Source of the DNA: Gemmatimonadetes bacterium T265
Lineage (GTDB): Bacteria > Gemmatimonadota > Gemmatimonadetes > Gemmatimonadales > Gemmatimonadaceae
Assembly (NCBI GenBank): GCA_019973575.1
Contig: BPUI01000004.1
Coordinates: 1-64,000 of the forward strand
Direction: 5' to 3'
Length of the DNA: 64,000 nt
In this document: positions 8,849-17,316 of the stretch, piece by piece
Layout: the number at the start of each line of letters is the position of its first letter
Position numbering within the stretch: position 1 is the first letter of the stretch
Translations under genes and position numbers: made by a program
Notes under the pieces: generated by a model
Told to the model about the DNA's origin: nothing
What the model saw: only the letters and a program-made list of their open reading frames with translations
The model's database searches: none

Positions 8849-9460
8849 TCACGGATCGCCCGCGCGTCGCACGCCGCGGAGCACCTGACTCACCAGCGCG
8901 TCGCCGTACGCCTCGGTCAGCGGGGCGGACCGCAGGAGCATGCGATAGTAGATCGGGCCGAAGATCGCGTCGATCAGCAGCTCCGCATCCGCCTCGGCCC
9001 CGAACTCGCCGGCCGCCTTGCCCCGCTCGACGTCGGCCGCGGTCGCCGCCCGGCGGGGGCGCATGTGCCGCTCGTACAGCTCGCGGAGCACGTCGGGCTC
9101 GCTCTGACCTTCGGCGATGAGGTCGGCCACGACCCTGCCGAACACGCCGCCGAACTCGTGGATGAGGCGCCGGACCTTCGCCCGGATCGCCTCCTCGGCG
9201 GTCCCGGCCGCCGGCGCCGCCGACCCGGTCGCGATCCGCGCATGGAACGCGTCGAAGACGAGGGCGGCCTTCGACGGCCACCACTTGTAGAGGGTCGGCT
9301 TGCCGACCCCGGCGCGCCGGGCGATGGCGTCCATCGTCAGGGCGCGGGCCGGCCGCTCCTGCAGCAACGCGTAGACGGCGTCCAGGATCGCGTCATGGGA
9401 CGCGGCGGTGGTGCTCCGCGGACGGCCGCGCCGCGGACGGGCGATTGGCGGCATTGACAT
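8849..9460 (-). CDS. TetR/AcrR-family transcriptional regulator
   Basis: 203 residues. The N terminus carries the TetR helix-turn-helix: HDAILDAVYALLQ, then MDAIARRAGVGKPTLYKWW, ending in the usual SKAALVFDAF. The remaining helices form a ligand-binding domain with TetR_C-type features (FGPIYYRMLLRSAPL near the C terminus). It is divergent from the esterase-SDR pair that starts at 9591, and the 130-bp gap contains an imperfect palindrome over the promoter. The likely job is repression of that operon, and possibly of itself, until a ligand binds; the ligand is unknown. A basic stretch RPRRGRPRS precedes the DNA-binding helix. Confidence 0.9.
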   Translation of the reverse strand: MSMPPIARPRRGRPRSTTAASHDAILDAVYALLQERPARALTMDAIARRAGVGKPTLYKWWPSKAALVFDAFHARIATGSAAPAAGTAEEAIRAKVRRLIHEFGGVFGRVVADLIAEGQSEPDVLRELYERHMRPRRAATAADVERGKAAGEFGAEADAELLIDAIFGPIYYRMLLRSAPLTEAYGDALVSQVLRGVRRAGDP

Positions 9461-9494
9461 GCCGGAGTATTACGAGAACGCGTCGGAAAGACAA

Positions 9495-9542
9495 TTGACA
9501 TTGAGGCCACGATTATCACTTTACTAAACGGAACGTTAAGTG
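9495..9542 (+). promoter_or_regulatory. Promoter and TetR-type operator for the esterase-SDR operon
   Basis: A TTGACA -35 box lies at 9495-9500. About 19 bp downstream is an AT-rich TTTACT-like -10 region. Over it lies an imperfect palindrome (CACTTTAC, 10-bp centre, GTTAAGTG; 9517-9542) with 7 of 8 arm positions matching. The stretch is unusually AT-rich for this window. Its position between the divergent TetR gene and the esterase gene suggests the repressor binds here. Confidence 0.55.
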
Positions 9543-9590
9543 GTCGGCTGGTGTGATGCCCGGCCGCTTTCACCCAATGGAGTGTTGCAC

Positions 9591-10565
9591 ATGCAGACGC
9601 ACGAGGGCACGCGCAGTGCCGGGCGCTGGGCGACGATCCACCCGCTCACCGACCATGATCGAAGGGCGCGAATCGCGATGCGCGCCGAGGTCGGGCCGCT
9701 CAAGGGCAAGCTCCAGGGCGCGGCCGCCCGGGGGCCGTACGATGGCATTATGAGCCGTGTGCCCGCCGCTGACGGGGTGACGTACCAGGCCGACACGATC
9801 GGCGGCGTGGCGGGCTGGTGGTGCACGCCGCCCGACGCGCCGGCCGACGCGGCGGTCGTACACCTGCACGGCGGGTGGTACAACTTCGGGTCGGCGCAGG
9901 CGTTCCGGCACTTCGTCGGGCAGATCGCCGCGCGCGCCGGGGTCGCGGTGTTCGTCCCCGACTACCGGCTCGCCCCCGAGCACCCCTTCCCGGCCGCCCT
10001 CGACGACGCGCAGGCCTGCTATGAGGGGCTGCGTGATCGCGACATGCGCCGGATCGCGCTGACCGGTGATTCCGCGGGGGGTGGCCTCGCCCTCGCGTTG
10101 CTGGCCGTCACCACGGCGCGGGCGACCGCCGGCCGCCCGGCGCCGGTCGGCGCGGCGACCCTGTCGCCCGTGACCGACCTGGCGCAGGCCGGCGAGAGTT
10201 GGGAGACTCGGGCCGCGGCTGACCCGTTTTTCACCCGACCGCAAACCGCAGCAATGATCCGTGCCTACCTCGGCGACCGCGCGCCGACCGACCCCCGCGC
10301 CTCGCCCCTCTACGGCGACGTAGCCGGGCTGCCGCCGGTCCGCGTGCACGTCGGCGACGACGAGGTGCTGCTGGACGACGCCGTCCGGTACGTCCAGCGG
10401 GCCGCGGACGCCGGGGGCGATGCGCGACTCGACGTGTGGGAGGGGATGGCGCACGGGTTCGCGTCCGGTGTGGGCCGGTTCGACGCGGCCGCCCAGGCGC
10501 TCGACGTGGTCGGCCGATTCTTGCGCGAGCGGCTGGCACCCGCCGCGGCGGGGACGGCACGATGA
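9591..10565 (+). CDS. Alpha/beta hydrolase of the hormone-sensitive lipase family (esterase)
   Basis: 324 residues from ATG 9591. Motifs of the HSL/type IV carboxylesterase family: oxyanion-hole VHLHGGWYNFGS, VPDYRLAPEHPFPAA, nucleophile elbow GDSAGGG, acid loop HVGDDEVLLDDA and catalytic histidine in GMAHGFAS. All three catalytic residues are in place. Such enzymes hydrolyse short-chain acyl esters in the cytoplasm. The stop overlaps the start of the SDR gene (ATGA), so the two form an operon, probably a small detoxification or catabolic unit under the divergent TetR protein. Confidence 0.9.
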   Translation: MQTHEGTRSAGRWATIHPLTDHDRRARIAMRAEVGPLKGKLQGAAARGPYDGIMSRVPAADGVTYQADTIGGVAGWWCTPPDAPADAAVVHLHGGWYNFGSAQAFRHFVGQIAARAGVAVFVPDYRLAPEHPFPAALDDAQACYEGLRDRDMRRIALTGDSAGGGLALALLAVTTARATAGRPAPVGAATLSPVTDLAQAGESWETRAAADPFFTRPQTAAMIRAYLGDRAPTDPRASPLYGDVAGLPPVRVHVGDDEVLLDDAVRYVQRAADAGGDARLDVWEGMAHGFASGVGRFDAAAQALDVVGRFLRERLAPAAAGTAR

Positions 10566-11328
10566 GGACGACGGGCAACACGATCCTGATCACCGGCGGC
10601 GGCTCCGGAATCGGGCGCGGGCTGGCCGAAGCGTTCACCGCGTTGGGCAACGAGGTCGTCATCGCCGGTCGGCGCGCCGCGGCCCTCGACCGGGTCGTGG
10701 CGACCAACTCCGGCATGCGCGCGATCCCGCTGGACGTCGAGGACCCCGACGCCATCCGCGCGTTCGGAGAACGGGTGGCAGACGAGTTCCCAGCGCTGAA
10801 CGTCCTCGTCAACAATGCGGGCATCCAGCGACCGGAGAACCTCACCGCCCCGCCGGACGACCTGGCTGACGCGCAGGCGATGGTCACGACGAACTTGCTC
10901 GGCCCGATCCGCCTCACGGCCGCCCTGCTGCCCCTCCTCCGGCGGCAGCCGCGGTCGACCGTCGTGAACGTCACGTCGGGGCTGGCGTTCATCCCTCGGC
11001 CGGGGTGCCGACGTACAGCGCGACGAAGGCGGCCCTCCACTCGTACACGCAGTCGCTGCGCGCTCAGCTCCGGGGCACCACGACCGACGTCGTCGAGCTA
11101 ATCCCGCCGTACGTGAAGACCGACCTCGGGCCGGGGCACGGCACCGACCCGAACGCGATGCCGCGCGACACGTTCATCGCCGAGGTGATGACCATCCTGC
11201 GGACAGAACCAGACACCACCGAAGTCGTCGTCGAGCGGGTCAAGCCCTTTCGGTTCGCCGCGGAACGCGGCACGTTCGACGCCACGTTCACGCGGCTCAA
11301 CGGGGCGGTGACGGCCGCACGGGGCTGA
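10562..11328 (+). pseudogene. Short-chain dehydrogenase/reductase, one-base frameshift
   Basis: The first part (ATG 10562) has the SDR cofactor loop TGGGSGIG, then DVEDPDAI and NNAGIQ. The second part, in another frame from about 11000, has the catalytic YSATK motif and a normal C terminus (VELIPPYVKTDLGPG). They join if one G is added in the GGGG run at about 10999-11003: the product would read FIPRPGVPTYSATKAALHSY. The reconstructed length of about 255 residues is normal for a DltE-like classical SDR. The shift sits in a short homopolymer, so it may be a sequencing error and not a real loss. It is coupled to the esterase gene. Confidence 0.8.
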
Positions 11329-11421
11329 GCCGGGCGGCACGTGGGCGTCGTCGGAGGACGTGGCGTGATCCCGGGGCCGCGCTGCCCCGCGCCCGCGACG
11401 CCAACAATGCCGGACGGAGAC

Positions 11422-11457
11422 GGACGGGGCCTTCACGTGGGGTCCCGTCCGCGTTTT
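11422..11457 (+). terminator. Rho-independent terminator after the esterase-SDR operon
   Basis: A stem of GGACGGGGCC and GGTCCCGTCC (9 of 10 pairs) with a 9-nt loop is followed by GCGTTTT. It lies about 95 bp after the SDR stop codon on the same strand. Confidence 0.65.
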
Positions 11458-11467
11458 CCCCATCCGC

Positions 11468-11516
11468 CCGGTCCCTTTTGCGACACCGGCCAACCTGTCT
11501 CCGAACCGTTAGGCCG
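11468..11516 (+). repeat. Intergenic repeat family, copy B
   Basis: It starts CCGGTCCCTTTTGCGAC, has a GC-rich spacer, then GTCTCCGAACCGTTAGGC. It closely matches copy C at 12747-12793 in the same orientation; the two flank the DUF1028 gene. Confidence 0.65.
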
Positions 11517-11591
11517 GGACGCGGGCGAGGATGCGGGGTGCCGTCGGGGTCCGCGTCCGGCGGCCTCGTCGGGGCGCCGGTTCCGCCCCGT

Positions 11592-12500
11592 TCAGCGCGC
11601 GCGGGCGCGATCGTGGGACTCCCGGCGTTGCGCCGCGCCGACCCGCGCATTCGGCGACGCCTGACCCGCGGGCGCCCGGGCCGGCGCCTCCGCGGGCGGC
11701 TGCAGGCCCTCGTTGGTGATCGGGTTCCGGGGCCCGCCCGACGCCTCCCACCGGGCCAGCCGGCCGGCCAGCACGTCGACCGCGTTCACGCCCGGCGCGT
11801 GCGCCGTGCCGCGCGCGGCCCGGAAGACCGCGAGCGTGAGGTAGGGCAGGTAGGGCCGCTCGCCCGGGCGCGCCACGACGAGGAAGGCGCTCGTCGCGCG
11901 CTGCGCCCCGCACCGCACGTCCCCGCCGGCCGCTGCCCCCGCGGCCAGCCCGGCCATGAGTACGTCGTAGAGCGGGCGACCGGCGCGGCGGGCGGCCCCG
12001 ATCGCGGCCACCGCCCGGTCGAGCACGGCCGGGCCGGGGAGCGAGTTGCCCTGCACGAGCACGTCGGTCGTGCCGTCCCCCGTGCGACGCGCACCGTGGT
12101 ACGCGGCCGACGAATCCCCCGTGAACTGCGCGACGGCGTGCGCGGGATCGCCGGCGAAGCTGGCGGCCGCGTACTGGCGGAACCACGGCGCGGGATCCAC
12201 GGGCGGCGCCGTGACCACCCGCAGCACGGAGTCGGGTGCGACGCCGGCGGCGAGGAGCTGGTTCGCCCGCTGGATCGCGGCGTCGTGCCCGATGGCCTGG
12301 GCGACGAGCACGCCCTCGCCGGGTCGGAGATTGAGGATGCCGTAGACGTCCGGGGTGCACGAGGCCCCCGCGACGCCGATCCAGCGCCGGGCGCGGTCGA
12401 GCACCACGATGGACCACGTGGCGCGGGCGGGCCGCGGCGCGAGCAGCGCGAGCACCAGCAGCAGTGCGGCGAGGAGGATCCGGCGGTGGGCGGTGACCAT
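11592..12500 (-). CDS. DUF1028 family protein with signal peptide
   Basis: 302 residues from ATG 12500, where a signal peptide begins (RRILLAALLLVLALLAPRPARA). The mature start ATWSIVVLDRARRWIGVAGASC and later GVLVAQAIGHDAAIQRANQLL, VLVQGNSL and AFLVVARPGERPYLPY match DUF1028, an Ntn-hydrolase-like family also found linked to peptidoglycan or gamma-glutamyl chemistry. The longer upstream frame gives no better start. The C terminus has an Ala/Pro/Arg-rich tail of about 40 residues that is probably disordered. A copy of an intergenic repeat lies on each side. No operon partner. Confidence 0.8.
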   Translation of the reverse strand: MVTAHRRILLAALLLVLALLAPRPARATWSIVVLDRARRWIGVAGASCTPDVYGILNLRPGEGVLVAQAIGHDAAIQRANQLLAAGVAPDSVLRVVTAPPVDPAPWFRQYAAASFAGDPAHAVAQFTGDSSAAYHGARRTGDGTTDVLVQGNSLPGPAVLDRAVAAIGAARRAGRPLYDVLMAGLAAGAAAGGDVRCGAQRATSAFLVVARPGERPYLPYLTLAVFRAARGTAHAPGVNAVDVLAGRLARWEASGGPRNPITNEGLQPPAEAPARAPAGQASPNARVGAAQRRESHDRARAR

Positions 12501-12746
12501 GGCGGGCTCGCGGTGGGTTCGGCAGCAGGCGGGTGCGCCGAGCTGACAGCCCGACGCAGGACGCTGCGGCGTCAGGATGAGACGGCCGCCGGGCACGCGA
12601 GGTTTGAACGCGTGTGCCGCTCCGTCCATCTCCCCGTCCCCTGCCGAGGGACATGCCGCCGAGCGGTGCACGCGGGTCACGGCGTTCCGTGGTCACGTCG
12701 GATGCTCTCCGGGGCGGGCCTCGCTCGTGCGACGGCCTGGCGGTTT

Positions 12747-12793
12747 CCGGTCCCTTTTGGGACGTGGGCTGGAGCGTCTCAAACGGGTAGGCG
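12747..12793 (+). repeat. Intergenic repeat family, copy C
   Basis: It starts CCGGTCCCTTTTGGGAC, which can fold as a GTCCC stem with a TTTT loop, and continues to GCGTCTCAAACGGGTAGGC. The heptamer is altered here (GGTAGGC). The segment to 12939 has no gene; an intact GTTAGGC lies near 12879. Confidence 0.6.
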
Positions 12794-12939
12794 GGTTTGG
12801 CCCGGGGACGAGTAGTGGGACCGGGCTCGACAACCGCATTCCGTGTCGCGGAACTCATCCGCGCTGCGACGGTCCACCGTTAGGCGGGCCGCAGCGTTGC
12901 GTCAACACGCGAGCGGTTTCGGGACGCTAGTCGAAGCCG

Positions 12940-14565
12940 CTACGGCGTGCCCCGACCGGCGGTGAATTCGGGCGCGGCAAACGCGACCCGTCCCCCGACA
13001 ATCGTGAGTAGGCTCCGGGTGCCTGGCAGCGCGTCCGTGGGCGTGGTCATCGCGTCTTGGGAGAGGACGGCGAGGTCGGCGAGCATTCCCGGGGCCAGCG
13101 TCCCTTTCGACCGCTCCTGGAACTCGGCGAAGCTGGGGCCGCTGGTGAGGACGCCCAACGCCTGTTCGCGCGTAATCGCCTGCGGGTCGTGCGGGTCCGT
13201 CATGCGCGCGAACATGAAGAAGGGCGCCATCCCGCCGTCGGAGCCGTAGGCGAGGGGAATGCCGTCGGCCAAGAGCGTGCGGAACGGGCGCCCCGGCCGC
13301 GGCTGGGCGATGACGACGCCGAGCGCCCGGGCGCGGGCGTCCCGCGCGGGCGTCGTGAGGCCGTCGCCGTGCTCGAACCGGACCCGGAGCGGACGCCACC
13401 GCTCGGCCGGCGCGAGCTGCTCCATTTCGTCGAGGACCTCGTCCGTCATCGCGTCGCCGACGATGTGCAGCATGAGTTGGTCGTCGCCGCGGAGCGCCGT
13501 CCGGAACTGCCGGTCGAGGAAGTCGCGGCCGAAGTTCGGCCGGCCGCGCCAGCCCGCACGGTCCGGGTAGTCCGTCGTCAAGTAGGCGAGTTCCTCCAGC
13601 GGGGTGCCGTCGAGGATCCACTTGACGCCGGCGATTCGAGCCCGCGGGGTGAGGGACTCTTCGCCGCGGCCGTCGCGTTCACCCGCGCGCGCGTCCTCGT
13701 CGGGCATCGGCACGCGCATGAGCCGCAGGCGGAGCGGCACGTCCGCCTGCACCAGGGTCTGCCGGTAGGCACTCGGCGTCGCGCTCGTTCCCATGATCTG
13801 GACCGTGGTGACGCCCTCGGCGAGGCGGCGCTGCGCGTACGCCCACAGGTTGGCCACGCTCGCGGGCACGCCCGCCGCGGTGCCGAGCCGGCGCCGGATC
13901 GCGCTGCCCGCGTACTCCTCGGCGAGGCCGGTCAGATGCCCCTGCGGATCACGGTCGAAGCGTCCACCCTGCGGGTCTTGGACGCCGTCGTCGAGGCCTA
14001 ACGCGGCGAGCGCCGGCGTGTTGAGGATCACGCCGTGCCCCCACCAGGCGTAGAGCAGCACGGGGTGACCGCCTCCCGCGCGGTCCATCGCGGCCCGGGC
14101 TTCCGTCGGATGCCGGATGACCGTGACGCCTACACTCGCCTGGATCCACGCCGCCGCGCCCGCGCCCGCGGCGGCGCCGCGGACCGCCTCGCTCACGTCC
14201 TGGAGCGGCGGGTCCGCCATCGGGGGCCGCGACGTCCGGGCCTCCACCCCGTACGGCGCCCCGCCCACGTGGTCGTGCGCGTCGTTGATCCCCGGCATGG
14301 CCATGCGGCCGCGCAGGTCGATGACGCGGGTGTGGGCATCCGCCGTTGCGTCGATCGCGCTGTCCGAACCGGCCGCGAGCACGCGGTCCCCCCGGATCGA
14401 GACCGCTTCGACCCACGGGTGCGCGGGATCCCCGGTGTAGATGTGCCCGTGGCGGAGGATGAGATCGGGGGCCGACGTGGGCGTCTGCGCCGACGCGGAC
14501 GTCGCGCCGGCGAGCAGGAGCATGGCACACCAGGCGTGGGCTGGGGCGATCCGAGGGCCGCTCAC
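12940..14565 (-). CDS. Secreted amidohydrolase (Amidohydro_3 / YtcJ-like)
   Basis: 541 residues. I choose GTG 14565: it follows an AGAGAGAG ribosome-binding stretch and gives a signal peptide ending at ATSASA. Later markers of the family are the N-terminal beta segment RHGHIYTGDPAHPWVEAVSIRG, the metal-binding NDAHDHVGG (the H-x-H pair), a HIVGDAM segment, the ligand region RVRFEHGD, the Asp in LAYGSDGGMAPF and the final GTLAPGMLADLAVLSQD. These enzymes hydrolyse exocyclic amide or C-N bonds with a metal in the active site; the substrate here is unknown. The signal peptide places it outside the cytoplasm. One GTTAGGC heptamer is read as Leu-Gly in AALGLDDG. Confidence 0.85.
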   Translation of the reverse strand: MSGPRIAPAHAWCAMLLLAGATSASAQTPTSAPDLILRHGHIYTGDPAHPWVEAVSIRGDRVLAAGSDSAIDATADAHTRVIDLRGRMAMPGINDAHDHVGGAPYGVEARTSRPPMADPPLQDVSEAVRGAAAGAGAAAWIQASVGVTVIRHPTEARAAMDRAGGGHPVLLYAWWGHGVILNTPALAALGLDDGVQDPQGGRFDRDPQGHLTGLAEEYAGSAIRRRLGTAAGVPASVANLWAYAQRRLAEGVTTVQIMGTSATPSAYRQTLVQADVPLRLRLMRVPMPDEDARAGERDGRGEESLTPRARIAGVKWILDGTPLEELAYLTTDYPDRAGWRGRPNFGRDFLDRQFRTALRGDDQLMLHIVGDAMTDEVLDEMEQLAPAERWRPLRVRFEHGDGLTTPARDARARALGVVIAQPRPGRPFRTLLADGIPLAYGSDGGMAPFFMFARMTDPHDPQAITREQALGVLTSGPSFAEFQERSKGTLAPGMLADLAVLSQDAMTTPTDALPGTRSLLTIVGGRVAFAAPEFTAGRGTP

Positions 14566-14692
14566 AAGACGCTCTCTCTTCTGTCGTGGGTTGGTGGTCT
14601 CGATCGGCCGCGGCACCACCGGCCCTCTCGGGAGCGTGCGGGCCGACGGCGTTAGGCGCTCCCCGCCCCCGGTCAACTCGAGACCGCGCACG

Positions 14693-15229
14693 TCACGGGC
14701 TCCGGCGAGCGACGGCCGCTTCCGGCGCACGCACGTCGGTCCCGCCGCGCGCGAACGCCCGCGCGAGCCCGACCGCCGCGAGCGCGAAGCCGCCCGCCGT
14801 AAGCAGCGTGCGCGCCAGATGGCCGACTAGCCACCGGTCGCGCACGGCGGTCCACTCGGGCGGTGGCGCGGCCGCCGCCCAGCTCTGGACGACGCGGTTG
14901 AGCGGCACCTCGCGCGTGACCGTTACGGCGAGGGCGGCCGCGAACAGCACGGCCGCGACGGCGAACGGCGCCCGGGCGCCTCGGGCGGCGGCCGCGGCGG
15001 CGGCCAGCACCGCGACGGTGAGCGGCCACACGATCGGCATGACCGCGCCGAAGAGCGCGTCCTCGGCCTGGTGCCGGGCCACCCACGCGCTCGCGGGCAG
15101 CACGCGGGCCGAGTACTGGGCCAGCCCCGTCCCGAAGACGATCCCGGCCATTAGGCCGACGACGATCACCGCCCCGATCAGGAGCACGGCGCGCCAGCCG
15201 ATGATGGGCGGGTAGAGGCGTTGCACCAC
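14693..15229 (-). CDS. DUF1772 (anthrone oxygenase-like) membrane protein
   Basis: 178 residues from GTG 15229, which is preceded by a strong GGAGG ribosome-binding site 7 bp away. Four hydrophobic segments are visible: AVLLIGAVIVVGLMAGIVFG, GAVMPIVWPLTVAVL, PFAVAAVLFAAALAVTV and LLTAGGFALAAVGLA. The pattern of a first helix followed by GTGLAQY, and VPLNRVVQSW in the middle with a late RDRW, fits DUF1772, a family that includes fungal anthrone oxygenases. Its bacterial role is mostly unknown. It lies on the same strand as, and 128 bp upstream of, the amidohydrolase start. Confidence 0.75.
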   Translation of the reverse strand: MVQRLYPPIIGWRAVLLIGAVIVVGLMAGIVFGTGLAQYSARVLPASAWVARHQAEDALFGAVMPIVWPLTVAVLAAAAAAARGARAPFAVAAVLFAAALAVTVTREVPLNRVVQSWAAAAPPPEWTAVRDRWLVGHLARTLLTAGGFALAAVGLARAFARGGTDVRAPEAAVARRSP

Positions 15230-15291
15230 GGTGCTTCCTCCGGCTACAAGGTTCGAGGGGTAGGGACCGGCGGGTCGGTGCCGCCGCGCGG

Positions 15292-15420
15292 TCAGGCGAG
15301 GAACTCGGTGACGAAGCGCGCGCACGCGTCCGGCTGGTCGAGCCAGACGAGGTGCCAGGCGTCGGTCACCGCTTCCGACCGCCCGTGGGGATAGGCGTAG
15401 GTGAGTTCGGACGGCCCCCG
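15292..15420 (-). pseudogene. C-terminal fragment of an alpha/beta hydrolase
   Basis: A stretch on this strand reads SEAVTDAWHLVWLDQPDAC and ends FVTEFLA before a stop. That resembles the catalytic-histidine end of alpha/beta hydrolases (H-x-x-W-L-x-x-P-D-x-F-x-x-x-V-x-x-F-L). Only about 40 residues are recognisable; the rest of the gene is gone. Confidence 0.45.
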
Positions 15421-15502
15421 CCTGTCCGAGCATGCTGTACTAAGCAATCCGGCGTCGCCGCGCGATCCCGCCAATGGCGAGCAGCCCGGCGCCGAGGAGC
15501 AC

Positions 15503-16405
15503 CTAGGTCGACGGCTCGGGCGCGGTCACGGCGGCCACGAAGGTGAACGACGCGCCGCCGTCCCCGGCGGCCGGTTGCACGCCGAACACCGCGTCCGCCG
15601 CGACGTCGTACGACGGGCCGCCCTGGCCTCCGGCCCCGCCGCCGGCCTCCGTTCCCCCCGGCTCCCCGCCGTAGCCGCCGCCGCCGCCGCCGCCGTCGAA
15701 GGACCCGCCTCCACCCCCGCCGTATCCACCGGCGCCAGCGCCCGAGGAGGTCGGGACCCCGCCGATGCCGACCAGACCGGCGCCGCCGCCGGCGCCCCCG
15801 TGACCGTACGCGCGCCCCCCGCCACCACCGAGCGTCGCGACGTTGCCGGCGGTCGGCCCGTCGGCCCCCGCCCCGCCGTCGCCCGTGACGCCGCCCCCGC
15901 CGCCGCCGGCTTCTGCTCCGCCCACGGCCCCGCCGGTCCCGCCCGCCGGGCTGGCCCCGGCCCCGCGGCCCGCGCCGCCGGCGGTGCCCGTGCCGTACGT
16001 GCCCCCGCCGCCGCCACCCGCGATCAACAGGATGGCGTTCCCCGGTCCGATCAAATAGGTGCCGCCCCCGCCGCCGCCGGCGGCGGACACGCCGTCCGCG
16101 CCATGCCCGCCAATAAGCAGGGTGTAGGTGTCGCCGGTCGTGAACGTGAACGTGCCTCGCACGAGCGCACCGCCGCCGCCGCGGCTGCTCGCGCCAAACG
16201 TGAGCGAGCCGCCGCTCGCCCCGTACGCCTGGACGAGGTACGTGCCGGTGACCGGGACGACGAAGGATTGCGGCGCGCCCGTGTAGCCGAACGTTGTGGT
16301 CTGCGCCTGGGCGGCGCGGGTAGACACGAGGACCGAGGCGAGCGCGACGGCGGTGAGGGCCAGGGCGCGCGCGGACGAGGGGGGCATCCGAAGCGCGTTA
16401 GGCAT
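15503..16405 (-). CDS. Secreted glycine-rich PEP-CTERM protein, sorting tail cut by an amber codon
   Basis: 300 residues to the first stop. A signal peptide (LALTAVALASVLVSTRAAQA) leads to a beta-rich start (TFGYTGAPQSFVVPVTGTYLVQAYGASGG) and a Gly-rich body with many GGGGG runs. The ORF ends PEPST and then TAG. Read through the TAG, the same frame continues VLLGAGLLAIGGIARRRRIA and stops at 15440. That is a full PEP-CTERM tail: Pro-Glu-Pro, a hydrophobic helix and a basic end; TAG replaces the usual Trp codon TGG. Without read-through the protein would lack the helix that exosortase needs and would be released. It follows another PEP-CTERM gene, with an 8-nt overlap. Confidence 0.8.
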   Translation of the reverse strand: MPNALRMPPSSARALALTAVALASVLVSTRAAQAQTTTFGYTGAPQSFVVPVTGTYLVQAYGASGGSLTFGASSRGGGGALVRGTFTFTTGDTYTLLIGGHGADGVSAAGGGGGGTYLIGPGNAILLIAGGGGGGTYGTGTAGGAGRGAGASPAGGTGGAVGGAEAGGGGGGVTGDGGAGADGPTAGNVATLGGGGGRAYGHGGAGGGAGLVGIGGVPTSSGAGAGGYGGGGGGSFDGGGGGGGYGGEPGGTEAGGGAGGQGGPSYDVAADAVFGVQPAAGDGGASFTFVAAVTAPEPST

Positions 16406-17048
16406 CGGACGGCCTCCCGCGCGCGGCCGCCACCCGCCGCCGGGCGAGCCCGGCGACGCAGGCGAGACCGGCGCCCACGAGCGCCCACGTCGCGGGTTCG
16501 GGGGCGGTGGTCGCCGGAGTGACCGGCGTGATCGCGACCGAGACCCCGCCGGCGTTGTCGGGCAAATAGTAGTCGCGAACCATGAAATCGAGCGTCGCCG
16601 CGCCCGCGAGCGTGAACGTGTCGCGGTAGCCCTGCACCGCCGCCAGCGACGCGATCCCCTGCTGGGTGGCCGAGACGTAGCCGGCGTCGCCGTAATACAC
16701 GACGCGGTTGGTCGCGTCGTCGGCGACCACGAAGTTCCACACCCAGTTGGCGTCGCTGTTGTACCGCCAGCCGGTGAACCCCGCGTTCGCGCCGGCGAGG
16801 CCGGCCACCGCGGCGTTCGTGATCCGGTACGTGCCCGGGTCGAGGGTCAGTTGATTCAGCGCGCGGTCGGGCGCGAGGCTGAACGGCGAGATGAGTTGCC
16901 CGACCGTGGGGGCGGGGTCGGTCGGGTACGCGAACCCGTAGAGCATGGCGTCGATGTTGACGACGCGCTGCGCGCGGGCCGCGGGGGCGGCGAGGAGGAG
17001 GGCAAGGCCGGCGACCGACCTGTAACGGGCATGGCGAGTCCGAGGCAT
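16398..17048 (-). CDS. PEP-CTERM sorting domain protein
   Basis: 216 residues. An N-terminal signal peptide (SVAGLALLLAAPAARAQ) leads to a beta-rich domain of about 150 residues that contains FTGWRYNSDANWVWNFVV and a later YRDTFTLAGAATLDFMVRD, without a family I can name. The C terminus is a complete PEP-CTERM: PEPATWALVGAGLACVAGL followed by ARRR. Exosortase cleaves such tails during export to the cell envelope or extracellular matrix. No exosortase gene is in the window. The stop codon overlaps the start of the next PEP-CTERM gene, and the overlap contains a GTTAGGC heptamer. Confidence 0.85.
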   Translation of the reverse strand: MPRTRHARYRSVAGLALLLAAPAARAQRVVNIDAMLYGFAYPTDPAPTVGQLISPFSLAPDRALNQLTLDPGTYRITNAAVAGLAGANAGFTGWRYNSDANWVWNFVVADDATNRVVYYGDAGYVSATQQGIASLAAVQGYRDTFTLAGAATLDFMVRDYYLPDNAGGVSVAITPVTPATTAPEPATWALVGAGLACVAGLARRRVAAARGRPSDA

Positions 17049-17316
17049 GGCTGGCTAAGGAATGGGGTGAACGCGGTCGCGAAGGCAGTCGCGCACCGGC
17101 CCGGTTCGCGAGGGTTGTCGGCGCGGGCCTGCTGGTTTCGCTGTTCGCACTACTGCGGAATGGGCGACGAAACCGGCTCAGCGACAGGGAGGCGCCGCAT
17201 GCCGTCGAGGTCCGCATTGACCGCCGAGGCCGTGGCTGGTATGCTCGCGCGGTACGGATCGGCCGCCGCGCACCGGGCACCGCGCACGGCGGCCGCCATG
17301 GCCGAGGACGGGTCAC

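Noticed and set aside
10990-11010. SDR frameshift as a programmed frameshift
   Set aside because: It lies at a simple G run with no slippery heptamer, so a sequencing or point indel is the more likely cause.
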